64,000 nucleotides of DNA from an uncultured Peptoniphilus sp. (GTDB lineage: Bacteria > Bacillota > Clostridia > Tissierellales > Peptoniphilaceae), in the NCBI RefSeq assembly GCF_943913915.1, contig NZ_CALUAA010000001.1, positions 62,001-126,000 on the forward strand. The letters run 5' to 3'. Every line of letters begins with the position of its first letter. The first letter of the stretch is position 1. The translations under genes were made by a program, and so were the position numbers. The notes below the pieces were generated by a model, which searched no databases, was not told where the DNA came from, and worked only from the letters and a program-made list of their open reading frames with translations. This document shows, one piece after another, positions 17,420-25,763 of the stretch.

Positions 17420-18323
17420 TGACGGCATCTCCCTTCTGTGTGTCCTGGATAAATAAAGCTTCCAAACTTTCCCGCTCTTCTTCAATGCGGTAAATATCGA
17501 CGACTGCTGATAAGCGGCGAACAATTTCTGCTACTTCGTCATCGTCGGGATGATTTAAAATTAAACGATCTCCGCGAATAGCAAATTCAGTAGTTGGAAG
17601 GGACTTAGCTGCCAAATCATTATTGGATGTACGCAGGGATAAAATCGGCGGATGAAGCTCTCGATAGTTTTCAAGGGTTCCGTTATAGATCAATCGACCA
17701 TTTTGCAGCATGGCGATGTGGGTAGCGATTTTTTCCACTTCGTCGAGAATATGGGAGGAGATCAAAATCGTGGTTTTCTTCTCCTTAGCCAATTGTTGAA
17801 AAAGATGACGCATTTCCAAAGTAGCCATAGGATCCAGTCCGTTAATGGGCTCGTCTAAAATTAAGAGTTTCGGCTCGCCGATAATGGCCATGGCGATGCC
17901 TAATCGTTGTTTCATGCCCAGAGAATATGTCCTCACTTTTTCGTTTGCCTTTGCTGTAAGGCCTACTGCCTCCAGAGCAGGGGAGATGTGCTTTTCATCG
18001 ATGCCCTTTAAAATGCAAAAAATTGAAAGATTGTCCCAACCTGTCAGGTGATCGTAATAGGCCGGCCGTTCGATTAACGCGCCCAGTTTTCGATTAATCG
18101 ATTTTTGATTTTTTGTCGTAACTTTATGACCGAAAAGCATCATATCGCCGGAATCTCTAGATATCAAGCCTAGTATTGACTTCATCAAAGTGGATTTGCC
18201 GGCGCCATTAGGTCCGATTAGCCCGTATATGGCACCTTCAGGTAATACTAAATGATCGATGTCCAATACTTTTTTTCCGTCATAACTCTTTTTTAAATTG
18301 TCCATGGATAATATGTTTTTCAT
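17412..18323 (-). CDS. ABC transporter ATP-binding protein, LanF/CprA-like
   Basis: The ATPase subunit of the adjacent permeases. Walker A is GPNGAGKST (residues about 36-44), the signature is YSLGMKQRLGIAMAI, Walker B is LLILDEPINGLDP and the H-loop is ISSHIL. The signature has YSLGMKQ rather than LSGGQ, as in BcrA/LanF-type drug exporters. The C-terminal 80 residues form the usual variable extension. An AAGGAGG SD precedes the ATG. It is the first gene of the - strand operon and is divergent from the two-component genes. Confidence 0.88.
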   Translation of the reverse strand: MKNILSMDNLKKSYDGKKVLDIDHLVLPEGAIYGLIGPNGAGKSTLMKSILGLISRDSGDMMLFGHKVTTKNQKSINRKLGALIERPAYYDHLTGWDNLSIFCILKGIDEKHISPALEAVGLTAKANEKVRTYSLGMKQRLGIAMAIIGEPKLLILDEPINGLDPMATLEMRHLFQQLAKEKKTTILISSHILDEVEKIATHIAMLQNGRLIYNGTLENYRELHPPILSLRTSNNDLAAKSLPTTEFAIRGDRLILNHPDDDEVAEIVRRLSAVVDIYRIEEERESLEALFIQDTQKGDAVID

Positions 18324-18342
18324 AAGAACCTCCTTTTGAGCT

Positions 18343-18429
18343 ATTATAAAATCTGAAGCTCACAGACTCATGAACGCTACCTCACATTTAGATCACAAGG
18401 AATAAATCACTGATGTGCTGTGATAAAAT
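18343..18429. promoter_or_regulatory. Divergent promoter region with phased TCACA repeats
   Basis: For the transporter (- strand) a perfect TATAAT lies at 18343-18348 with a poor -35. For the regulator (+ strand) a TAAAAT lies at 18424-18429, also without a good -35. Between them TCACA occurs at 18360-18364, 18382-18386 and 18393-18397, that is at offsets of 22 and 11 bases. An inverted copy, TGTGA, is at 18419-18423. OmpR-family regulators typically bind direct repeats about one helical turn apart, so this is a candidate operator for the adjacent response regulator. Confidence 0.5.
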
Positions 18430-18451
18430 AACAATGAAAGGAGGAGGAAGA

Positions 18452-19147
18452 ATGGAGAGAAAGAGGGATCCCGTTATCTTAATTGTGGACGACGAAAAAT
18501 CCCTATTGGATCATTTGGAAGCTTATCTTCATGAAGCGGGTTATACTTCCGTGAAGACGGCGTTAAGTCTTGCACAGGCGCGCTTTCAACTGGCTAATCA
18601 CCAGGTGGATCTTATGATCTTAGATGTCATGTTGCCCGACGGAAGCGGGATGGACTTACTGAGATCCGTTCGTGAGCGTTCCGATATGCCGGTGATTATT
18701 TTATCGGCTTTAGACGGTATCGACGATCGCCGCGAAGGTTTTGAATCGGAGGCAGATGATTATATTGTAAAGCCTTTTCTCGCAGAGGATCTTTTATGGC
18801 GCATAGAAGCCGTGTTGCGCCGAAGTTTTCACGACGACAAAGATAAAATTTTTGATTTAAACGGCGCTTTATTCGACCTCTCCAAGGGAACGATCACGAA
18901 AGGAAATCATGAAGAAAAGTTGACGGCGAAACAGTTTAAAATTTTAAGTTTACTTGCTAAAAATCTAAATCGCATCGTCTCCATTGATCAAATCATCGAG
19001 GATGTTTGGGAAGATACTTTCGGTTATGAAAACACGCTCATTACCCATATTTATCGTCTTCGAGAAAAATTGGAAGACGATCCGTCGAATCCTAAGCGAT
19101 TGGTGACGGTAAAAGGTCTAGGCTATAAACTGGTGGGAAAACCATAA
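18452..19147 (+). CDS. OmpR-family response regulator
   Basis: A two-domain transcription factor of 231 aa. The receiver has acidic residues D13/D14, the phosphoacceptor D58 in MILDVMLPDG, and K107 in VKPF. The C-terminal winged helix (about 130-231) ends with LVTVKGLGYKL, typical of the OmpR/PhoB group. The start at 18452 is fixed by AAGGAGGAGG at 18438-18447; the upstream in-frame ATG codons precede or overlap that SD. It is divergent from the ABC transporter and 10 bases before its kinase, so it probably controls both, as NsrR, CprR and BraR do in related systems. Confidence 0.9.
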   Translation: MERKRDPVILIVDDEKSLLDHLEAYLHEAGYTSVKTALSLAQARFQLANHQVDLMILDVMLPDGSGMDLLRSVRERSDMPVIILSALDGIDDRREGFESEADDYIVKPFLAEDLLWRIEAVLRRSFHDDKDKIFDLNGALFDLSKGTITKGNHEEKLTAKQFKILSLLAKNLNRIVSIDQIIEDVWEDTFGYENTLITHIYRLREKLEDDPSNPKRLVTVKGLGYKLVGKP

Positions 19148-19157
19148 CGGAGTTACT

Positions 19158-20456
19158 ATGTTTCAGTTCATTTTAAAAAAATTACGACGTTTTGTTTTCT
19201 TTGCAGTCGCCTTTTCACTGTCCTTTATTTTTCTAATTTTCGTTATTCTCTACATAAATTACAATGTGAGTAAACAATATAGACAGCCCGATGTGGTTCA
19301 CGATTACATCATAGAAAATAAAGACAACAACTTTTTCTTTACGATGAGGAACCGTAGTTTTCTAAAAGAAAATAATCTCTGGGCCATTCGAATTGACGGA
19401 AACGGCAATGTCATTGAGACTTACAGGAAGCCTTCTGAAATTCCGATAGTTTATAGAATTACCGATGTAGCCCGTTTTACGCGCTATTATTTAAAAGACT
19501 ATCCCGTCATGACGTACATCGTCGGCGACGATCTTTTGGTTATCGGGTATCCTAAGGGAACTTTGGATAAGCTGCCGTTCAACTATTACAGTGCAGAACA
19601 ATGGCTTTTAAACGTGGAATTGGCCCTTATTTTTTTATTAGGGTATTTATTCTTTCTCTTTTTTATGTACAGAAGGGAGCGGAATAATCTGTTCAAAAAA
19701 TTATCCCCTCTACAAAGGGCATTGGGGAAAATTTACAGCGCTGATTACATTCCTCTGGGAGAGGATGGTCCCTTAAAAGATGTGTCTCGCGCAGTGAATG
19801 ATGCCAACCGACGCTATGAACAGTTGAGTAAAAGCCAAAGCCAATGGATCCGCGGAATCAGCCACGATGTGCGTACCCCTCTTTCAAAGCTAGGTTGGGG
19901 TTTAAATGATTTAAAAACAGAAGAAAATCAAGAAACTATTGATGCAATGGAAGAGGAGCTGATGCGCATCAGCAAGACCATACAGGATCTTAACGATACC
20001 TCGCGGCTTCAAAACCTCAGTGATGAACGATTCGTTTTACAACACCCGATTCCCGTGTTAAGAAAAATATTAATTCGGTATTTAAATGAAAAACCGGATC
20101 GCAATATTATCTTTGAAAATGAAATAAAAGACTCTACAAGAATTAAAATGGATGCTAACCTGTTCAGCAGAATGATCGAGAACATTGTTAAAAACAGCTT
20201 AACGTATCAAAGCGGAGACATTTATGTAAATTGCAGAGAAGATATGGATTTTATTTATATCCATCTATGGGATTATGGCGGAGGCGTCAGCGAAGAAGTA
20301 TTGGAGCGGTTGGAGACTTCCGATTTAACTTCTGTGAATGTGCATGGCATAGGGCTTTTTATTTCCAAACAAATTTGTCAGTTACACGGCGGCAAAATGA
20401 GTGTTGCAAATGAAGACGGAGGCTTTAAGGTTCAATTTATAATACCGAAAGCTTAG
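19158..20456 (+). CDS. Sensor histidine kinase
   Basis: A membrane kinase of 432 aa. TM1 is at about residues 12-34, an extracytoplasmic segment of about 115 residues follows, and TM2 is at about 151-173. The H-box is GISHDVRTPLSKLG with the phosphorylated histidine at residue 236. The ATPase domain has the N-box NIVKNSLTY, a D-box-like WDYGGGV and the G-box GIGLFISKQI. The sizeable external domain resembles peptide-sensing kinases such as CprK or NsrK rather than the loop-less BceS type, but the ligand cannot be read from sequence. Confidence 0.88.
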   Translation: MFQFILKKLRRFVFFAVAFSLSFIFLIFVILYINYNVSKQYRQPDVVHDYIIENKDNNFFFTMRNRSFLKENNLWAIRIDGNGNVIETYRKPSEIPIVYRITDVARFTRYYLKDYPVMTYIVGDDLLVIGYPKGTLDKLPFNYYSAEQWLLNVELALIFLLGYLFFLFFMYRRERNNLFKKLSPLQRALGKIYSADYIPLGEDGPLKDVSRAVNDANRRYEQLSKSQSQWIRGISHDVRTPLSKLGWGLNDLKTEENQETIDAMEEELMRISKTIQDLNDTSRLQNLSDERFVLQHPIPVLRKILIRYLNEKPDRNIIFENEIKDSTRIKMDANLFSRMIENIVKNSLTYQSGDIYVNCREDMDFIYIHLWDYGGGVSEEVLERLETSDLTSVNVHGIGLFISKQICQLHGGKMSVANEDGGFKVQFIIPKA

Positions 20457-20485
20457 TAATTTAAAATAGGTCGAATAGGCGCTTA

Positions 20486-20514
20486 TTGACAGCATTACTG
20501 GGTATTGATAACAT
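20486..20514 (+). promoter_or_regulatory. Strong sigma-A promoter of purE-fhs
   Basis: TTGACA (20486-20491), a 17-base spacer and TAACAT (20509-20514) preceded by TGA (20506-20508), giving an extended -10. The TTG of this -35 box is an in-frame but false start for purE. Confidence 0.85.
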
Positions 20515-20539
20515 GTTAAAGGAAATAAGGAGGCAATCA

Positions 20540-21031
20540 ATGAAAGTTTCAATTCTTATGGGCAGTTACAGCGATAGAGAAATCGCATTTGATGTTATTA
20601 AATCGTTAAAAGAACTCGGTGTGGATTATGATGTGGTAGTTTATAGTGCCCACCGTACACCGAATGAAGTCGTTGAGTATGTAAAAGAACAGGAAGAACA
20701 AGGGGCGGAAGTATTCATTTCTATTGCCGGAAAAGCGGCTCATCTGGGCGGTGTCGTTGCGGCCCATACGACGCGCCCCGTTATCGGCGTGCCCGGTAAG
20801 ACTTCTGTAGCCGGAGGTATGGATTCTCTTCTCTCTACAGTCCAAATGCCCTCAGGCGTTCCGGTAGCGACGGTGGCTATAAACGGTGGAAAGAATGCCG
20901 GTATTTTGGCGGCTCAGATTTTATCCGTTGCTGACGGTGATCTTAAAAAACGCCTCGCAGACTATAAATTAAAATTACAATCTGAGGTAGAAGAAATGAA
21001 TCGTAAACTCGAGGAGGACTTACGTGGCTAA
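20540..21031 (+). CDS. purE: N5-carboxyaminoimidazole ribonucleotide mutase
   Basis: Rearranges N5-CAIR to CAIR in de novo purine synthesis. Motifs are GSYSD (residues 8-12), SAHRTP (about 38-43), AGKAAHLGG and LLSTVQMPSGVPVATVAI. The AGKAAHL form (K in place of the second G of the classical GGAAHLPG) is seen in clostridial relatives. The start ATG is set by AAGGAGG seven bases upstream; longer readings would begin inside the promoter. No other pur gene is nearby; it overlaps fhs by eight bases, so the pair shares the promoter. Confidence 0.92.
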   Translation: MKVSILMGSYSDREIAFDVIKSLKELGVDYDVVVYSAHRTPNEVVEYVKEQEEQGAEVFISIAGKAAHLGGVVAAHTTRPVIGVPGKTSVAGGMDSLLSTVQMPSGVPVATVAINGGKNAGILAAQILSVADGDLKKRLADYKLKLQSEVEEMNRKLEEDLRG

Positions 21032-22697
21032 AATGAAAACAGATGTAGAAATTGCAGGTGAGGCCCATTTAGAGGAGATCTATAAAATCGCTGAAGACCT
21101 GGGGCTTGAAAATGAAGATATCAAGCCCTACGGACACTACATGGCAAAAATTCAAGGTAATCCTTTTAATGGACCGAAAGAAAAAGAAGGTAAACTGATT
21201 CTCGTTACCGCCATCAATCCGACCCCTGCCGGGGAGGGGAAGACGACTACCAATATCGGTCTCGCCATGGCCATGAACCGCATGGATAAAAAGACCATCA
21301 GTACCCTAAGAGAGCCGAGCCTCGGGCCGGTTTTTGGTATCAAGGGCGGAGCGGCCGGCGGAGGATACTCACAGGTTCTCCCAATGGACGATATTAATCT
21401 TCATTTTACGGGAGATTTTCACGCCATTACCAGCGCCAATAATCTTATAAGCGCCGCCATCGACAATCATATTCATCAGGGAAACGAATTAAATATCGAT
21501 CCTAAAAATATTACCTTTAAGCGTGTATTGGACATGAACGATCGCGCTCTGAGAGAAATCATCGTCGGCGGAGGCCCGAAGAAAAACGGCGTCATGCGTG
21601 AAGAAGGCTTTGATATTACAGTAGCTTCTGAAATTATGGCGATTCTTTGCCTTGCGAGAGATCTCGAAGATTTCAAGTCGAGAGTGTCGAAAATTATCGT
21701 CGCCTACACGAAGGATAATAAGCCGGTCTATGTTAAAGATTTAGAAGTGGAAGGCGCTGTGGCCATGCTCATGAAAGATGCCATTATGCCGAACCTGGTG
21801 CAAACCATTGAAAATACACCGGCCATTATTCACGGTGGGCCTTTTGCCAATATCGCCCACGGATGCAACTCTATCTTGGCGACAAAAGCGGCTTTAAATC
21901 TCGGCGATTATGCCGTTACAGAAGCGGGCTTCGGTGCCGATCTCGGAGCTGAAAAATTCCTCGATATCGCAGCACAGGAAGCGGATTTCCATCCTAACTG
22001 CATTGTTGTCGTCGCCACAATTCGCGCCCTTAAATACAACGGCGGCGTAGCGGTTAAAGATCTCAGTAATGAAAATGTAGAGGCTCTCAAAGCAGGTTTC
22101 CCGAATCTGAAACGGCACGTGGAAAACATGAAAAAATATGGCGTTCCCGTTGTAATTGCCATTAATAAATTTCCTGCCGACACGGAAAAAGAGCTTGAAA
22201 CTATTCGCGAACTGGCCGATGAGCTGGGTGTAGATGTAGCCTTGTCCGATGTCTTTGCAAAAGGGGGAGAGGGCGGCATGGAACTTGCCGAGAAAGTAAT
22301 CGCTCTTTGCGAAGAAGAAAGCAATTATAAGCCCATTTATGATCGAAATACGAGCATAGAAGAAAAAATTGAGACGATTTCAAAAACCATTTACGGCGCA
22401 AAGGATGTAGTCTATTCAGACGAAGCCAAAGCTGTTATGAAACGTATTGAAGAGTTAGGAGCAGGAGATCTTCCCATCTGCATGGCGAAGACGCAAATGT
22501 CTTTTTCAGATGATGCTACAAAACTCGGTGCTCCCGAGGACTTTACGATCCATATTCGCGACATGCGTCTTTCCAATGGAGCCGGTTTTATCGTAGCACT
22601 AACCGGTTCCATTATGACCATGCCCGGTCTGCCTAAAGTTCCGGCTGCCAACGGCATGGATATTGATCGCCATGGAAAGATCACCGGACTATCATAA
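21024..22697 (+). CDS. fhs: Formate--tetrahydrofolate ligase
   Basis: Makes 10-formyl-THF from formate, THF and ATP, supplying one-carbon units for purines and formyl-Met. The P-loop TPAGEGKTTTNIG is near residues 64-76, then LREPSLGPVFGIKGGAAGGGYSQV in the classical position. The C-terminal GFIVALTGSIMTMPGLP is also diagnostic. Length 557 aa is normal. GTG at 21024 is the start, with AGGAGG six bases upstream. Coupling to purE is functionally sensible because 10-formyl-THF is consumed in purine synthesis; fmt at 30691 also uses it. Confidence 0.97.
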   Translation: MAKMKTDVEIAGEAHLEEIYKIAEDLGLENEDIKPYGHYMAKIQGNPFNGPKEKEGKLILVTAINPTPAGEGKTTTNIGLAMAMNRMDKKTISTLREPSLGPVFGIKGGAAGGGYSQVLPMDDINLHFTGDFHAITSANNLISAAIDNHIHQGNELNIDPKNITFKRVLDMNDRALREIIVGGGPKKNGVMREEGFDITVASEIMAILCLARDLEDFKSRVSKIIVAYTKDNKPVYVKDLEVEGAVAMLMKDAIMPNLVQTIENTPAIIHGGPFANIAHGCNSILATKAALNLGDYAVTEAGFGADLGAEKFLDIAAQEADFHPNCIVVVATIRALKYNGGVAVKDLSNENVEALKAGFPNLKRHVENMKKYGVPVVIAINKFPADTEKELETIRELADELGVDVALSDVFAKGGEGGMELAEKVIALCEEESNYKPIYDRNTSIEEKIETISKTIYGAKDVVYSDEAKAVMKRIEELGAGDLPICMAKTQMSFSDDATKLGAPEDFTIHIRDMRLSNGAGFIVALTGSIMTMPGLPKVPAANGMDIDRHGKITGLS

Positions 22698-22710
22698 AGT
22701 GAGGTAAAAT

Positions 22711-23028
22711 ATGGCCTATTCATCAAAAATCGAAGATAAAAATATGGACGAATTATTCGATGCCATTTTAAGCTTAAAAAACAAAGAAGAATGTTATCGT
22801 TTTTTCGAAGATATTTGTACCATTAAAGAATTAAAAGCCATCTCTCAACGTTTAGAAGTAGTAAAACTTCTCGTGACGGATAACACCTATCACGCTATTG
22901 AACAGGAGACCGGCGCTTCTACGGCGACCATCAGTCGCATCAATCGCGCCCTCCATTACGGAGCGGACGGATACAATCTCGTCTTAAAACGCTTAGGTTA
23001 TTTAAGCGACAGTGAAAAAGAAGATTAA
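22711..23028 (+). CDS. yerC: YerC/YecD family TrpR-like DNA-binding protein
   Basis: A small cytoplasmic helix-turn-helix protein (105 aa) of the TrpR-related YerC/YecD family. The core ELKAISQRLEVVKLL, then TYHAIEQETGASTATISRINRAL (about residues 66-88), forms the TrpR-like HTH with recognition helix STATISRINRAL. Ligand and targets are not established for the family to my knowledge. It follows fhs by 13 bases with GAGGT as SD and is terminated by a very strong hairpin. Confidence 0.85.
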   Translation: MAYSSKIEDKNMDELFDAILSLKNKEECYRFFEDICTIKELKAISQRLEVVKLLVTDNTYHAIEQETGASTATISRINRALHYGADGYNLVLKRLGYLSDSEKED

Positions 23029-23030
23029 TA

Positions 23031-23080
23031 AAAAGGTCAACGGCCGGGGCAACAAATTGCCCCGGCCGTCGACCTTTTTT
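23031..23080. terminator. Strong bidirectional terminator between yerC and rqcH
   Basis: Arms 23031-23052 and 23057-23078 pair over 22 positions with a single A-C mismatch and a CAAA loop. Flanking A and T tracts allow function on both strands. It covers the end of the convergent rqcH gene. Confidence 0.92.
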
Positions 23081-24830
23081 ATGCTTCTAATTTTTCAACG
23101 AGTTCTTTTTTCGGCGTCACATACAGTGTGGAGAAGTCTGTGTAAATAACAAGTCCTGTTTGATTGGAGGGATGGCGCCTGATAAATTGACGTTTCGTGT
23201 AATCTACCTCTACATTAGACGATTGTCTGCTTCTGCTGTAATAAGCGGCGAGTTCCGCACATTCGTTTAACACTTCCTCAGAAGGCTCTTCTCCGTCAGT
23301 TTTTAATATGACATGACTTCCCGGGCCGTTTTTAACGTGGAACCAATAGTCGTTTTTCCGGGCAAACTTTAAGGTGAGCTCCTGATTTTGACGATTATTG
23401 CGACCCACATAAATGGCGTGACCCTCGGAGGATGTAAAGTGAAGGTAATCCGCTTTTTTAGAATGCTTTTTCTTACTTCCCCGACCATGATCATTATATT
23501 TCTTCTTAAGATAATCTTCGCGAAACTCTTCCTGGATACTGTTCACTTCATCTACAGTCGTCGCATCTTCCAGATTATAGAGCATGGAATCCAGATATTG
23601 GATCGTCGTACGATTTTTTTCAATACGTTTCGTTAAAGTGGCTTCGGCGTGTTTTAATTTGGTGAATTTTTTATAGTAGCTCGCCGCATTTTGAATACCG
23701 TCTTTCGTGTCGTCCAAGGGGATAGTAATGGGCTCCATATTGTCGTAAAAGTTCTCCAAGGTGATCTCGCGACTTCCTTTTTCGATTTTCCATGCATTGG
23801 AGGAGAGAAGATCGCCGTAAACTTTTAATTTTTTACGATCCTTTGCTTCCCGGAGCTCCAATTCCATCTTTTCCTGTTTTGTTAGAGCGCGATCCAGATA
23901 ATTTTTAATTTGCTTGTGGAGATTTTGGCTCTTTTGACGAATTCTATCCTCCATCACACGAATAATAAATGTTTGATCTAAAAGTTCAGAGGGAGAATCG
24001 TAAAATGTTTTATTTTCTTCGGGATAATGGGTGAGATTAACAGCTGAAAAAGCGATGATTTTATGACCGTCTGATATACTCTGGGGACGATAGACTCCGT
24101 TCCGCACTTCATTCATGACTTCTTTAAATGATTCATAGAGCGGAGTCTTTTCCACAGTTTTCATTGGGTCTTTTTCCGAAAAACCTGCACGGTAGGCGAT
24201 TTCAGAGGCGATGAGAGGAGAAATACCGAGGTAGCGACGTATGAAAAAGTTTTTGACGGAAAGGGCTTCCTCTTCATTTGCTGAAGAGATAAAATCGGTC
24301 TCCGTTTCTTTTAAGGGGTTCACTCGATCCATAATACCCTCAAGAGTATAATGAACGCCTGGGAGGATTTCTCTCACGCGGCTTGTACCGTGATTAATTC
24401 GCTTCAAGGCGTCGATAATTTTTTTGTCTTCGTCGACGAGAATAATATTGGAATGCCTCCCCATCATCTCGATGATGAGCGTTTTTTTTACTTTGTCGAA
24501 GAGATCGTTATATCCCTCGATTTCAACGCAGAGGATGCGGTCCATTTCAATTTGGTAAATTCTTTTAATCACTGTAGATTCCAAATGTTTTCGCAATAAC
24601 ATACAAAAATTAGGTGGAGTTGCGGGGTTTTGAAATTTCTTCTCCGTAATATATGCACAGGGGTTATTGGCCGATGCGGACAATAACAAGTTGCCTCTCG
24701 CTCGGTGGCTCCTTAAATTCAAGATAAGCGTATCGTGCTGGGGTTGATACACTTTGTCTATTCTTCCGCCTGTATAAAGTGCGTCAAGTTCTTCACTTAC
24801 GGCCTTGGTCATCGTTCCGTCGTAACTCAA
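23079..24830 (-). CDS. rqcH: Ribosome-associated quality control factor RqcH (NFACT/FbpA family)
   Basis: Binds the obstructed 50S subunit and recruits tRNA-Ala to add C-terminal alanine tails to stalled peptides. The NFACT-N domain carries D97-R98 (EMDRILCVE), the pair known to be required for alanine tailing in B. subtilis RqcH. A central coiled coil (about 270-430) is followed by the NFACT-R domain with YVGRNNRQNQEL and DYWFHVKNGPGSHVIL. Length 583 aa is standard. The start is TTG at 24830 with AAGGAGG seven bases upstream. It used to be annotated as fibronectin-binding protein. Confidence 0.93.
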   Translation of the reverse strand: MSYDGTMTKAVSEELDALYTGGRIDKVYQPQHDTLILNLRSHRARGNLLLSASANNPCAYITEKKFQNPATPPNFCMLLRKHLESTVIKRIYQIEMDRILCVEIEGYNDLFDKVKKTLIIEMMGRHSNIILVDEDKKIIDALKRINHGTSRVREILPGVHYTLEGIMDRVNPLKETETDFISSANEEEALSVKNFFIRRYLGISPLIASEIAYRAGFSEKDPMKTVEKTPLYESFKEVMNEVRNGVYRPQSISDGHKIIAFSAVNLTHYPEENKTFYDSPSELLDQTFIIRVMEDRIRQKSQNLHKQIKNYLDRALTKQEKMELELREAKDRKKLKVYGDLLSSNAWKIEKGSREITLENFYDNMEPITIPLDDTKDGIQNAASYYKKFTKLKHAEATLTKRIEKNRTTIQYLDSMLYNLEDATTVDEVNSIQEEFREDYLKKKYNDHGRGSKKKHSKKADYLHFTSSEGHAIYVGRNNRQNQELTLKFARKNDYWFHVKNGPGSHVILKTDGEEPSEEVLNECAELAAYYSRSRQSSNVEVDYTKRQFIRRHPSNQTGLVIYTDFSTLYVTPKKELVEKLEA

Positions 24831-24873
24831 TCTATCTCCTCCTTGTCACGCTGAAAGTCCTTTGTCTTTCATG

Positions 24874-24879
24874 TATAAT
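24874..24879 (+). promoter_or_regulatory. -10 box upstream of yicC
   Basis: A perfect TATAAT at 24874-24879 with a poor -35 (CTGAAA at 24851-24856, 17-base spacing). A GAGGAGG SD at 24886-24892 follows. Because the transcript would start only a few bases before the SD, the 5' leader is very short; the call is tentative. Confidence 0.5.
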
Positions 24880-24897
24880 AACATAGAGGAGGCGCCT

Positions 24898-25746
24898 ATG
24901 CACAGCATGACCGGTTTTGGTTCGGTGGAAAAGATGACAGATGATGCGGCCTTAAGTGTCGTCATAAAATCAGTTAATCACAAGAATCGCGATATTCGTA
25001 TGAAAGGTTTAGATGATTTTCAAGCTGCAGAAAGTAAAATAAAAAAAATCATAGAAAGTGAAGTCTATCGAGGTAGAGTGGAAGTCAGCTTCTCAATAAA
25101 ACAACGTGGAGAAAATAAACTGAAATACTCCGAGGAAACTGCCGAGTTTTACAGCTCTTTATATGTAAATTTAACGGGAGAGAAACCGGAGGTCAAATGG
25201 CTTTTATCGAGACCGGGCGTCATTGATGTAGCGGATTTAGACGACAGCATGACTCAGGAATTTATTGAAGAAAGTTTCAAAGAGGCGTTTGATGATTTTC
25301 TCGCTATGCGCCGACGAGAAGGACATTATTTATCGGATTGCTTAAGGGAAAAAATAAATGATATTGAAACTGCGCTTAATGACATAAAGTCATCTACAAA
25401 AGAAGACGAAATTGCGCAGCAGGCGAATTTTAAAGAGCGTGTGGAAGGTTTTATGGAGGAATACGCCATGGATCCCTCCAGATTTGCAACAGAACTAGCG
25501 CTTTTATATGACAAAATATCGATCGAAGAAGAAATCGACAGGCTTTTATCTCATATCGACCAATTTAATGTTATAATGGAGAGAAAAGGTTCTATTGGTC
25601 GCAGTTTAGATTTTCTCCTGCAGGAAATGTTTAGAGAAGCTAATACAATGGCGAACAAATCGAGAACGATCGATGTCTTACATCGCCTCGTTGATGTTAA
25701 AACGGCTATCGATGATTTAAGAGAACAAGTTGCAAATGTTGAATAA
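24898..25746 (+). CDS. yicC: YicC family endoribonuclease
   Basis: A YicC/YloC-type protein implicated in endoribonucleolytic RNA turnover. The N-terminal MHSMTGFG motif is universal in the family and fixes the start at 24898, with GAGGAGG six bases upstream; the 12 extra in-frame residues before it have no SD. The C-terminal region with EIDRLLSHIDQF and GRSLDFLLQEMFREANTMANKS is also diagnostic. Length 282 aa is normal. It heads the conserved yicC-gmk-rpoZ-coaBC-priA order. Confidence 0.93.
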   Translation: MHSMTGFGSVEKMTDDAALSVVIKSVNHKNRDIRMKGLDDFQAAESKIKKIIESEVYRGRVEVSFSIKQRGENKLKYSEETAEFYSSLYVNLTGEKPEVKWLLSRPGVIDVADLDDSMTQEFIEESFKEAFDDFLAMRRREGHYLSDCLREKINDIETALNDIKSSTKEDEIAQQANFKERVEGFMEEYAMDPSRFATELALLYDKISIEEEIDRLLSHIDQFNVIMERKGSIGRSLDFLLQEMFREANTMANKSRTIDVLHRLVDVKTAIDDLREQVANVE

Positions 25747-25763
25747 ATTAAAGGCGGTGTTGT

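Noticed and set aside
17420..17524. Longer form of the second ABC permease starting at 17524
   Set aside because: It would overlap over 100 bases of the ATPase coding sequence and adds a non-membrane stretch absent from related permeases; no SD.
15933..20456. Recent horizontal acquisition of the transporter/two-component region
   Set aside because: No integrase, IS, tRNA target site or direct-repeat boundary is visible and base composition looks like the neighbours; only gene content suggests accessory status.
20486..20539. N-terminal extension of PurE from TTG 20486
   Set aside because: The TTG is the -35 box of the promoter and the segment contains the -10; a strong SD precedes the ATG at 20540.
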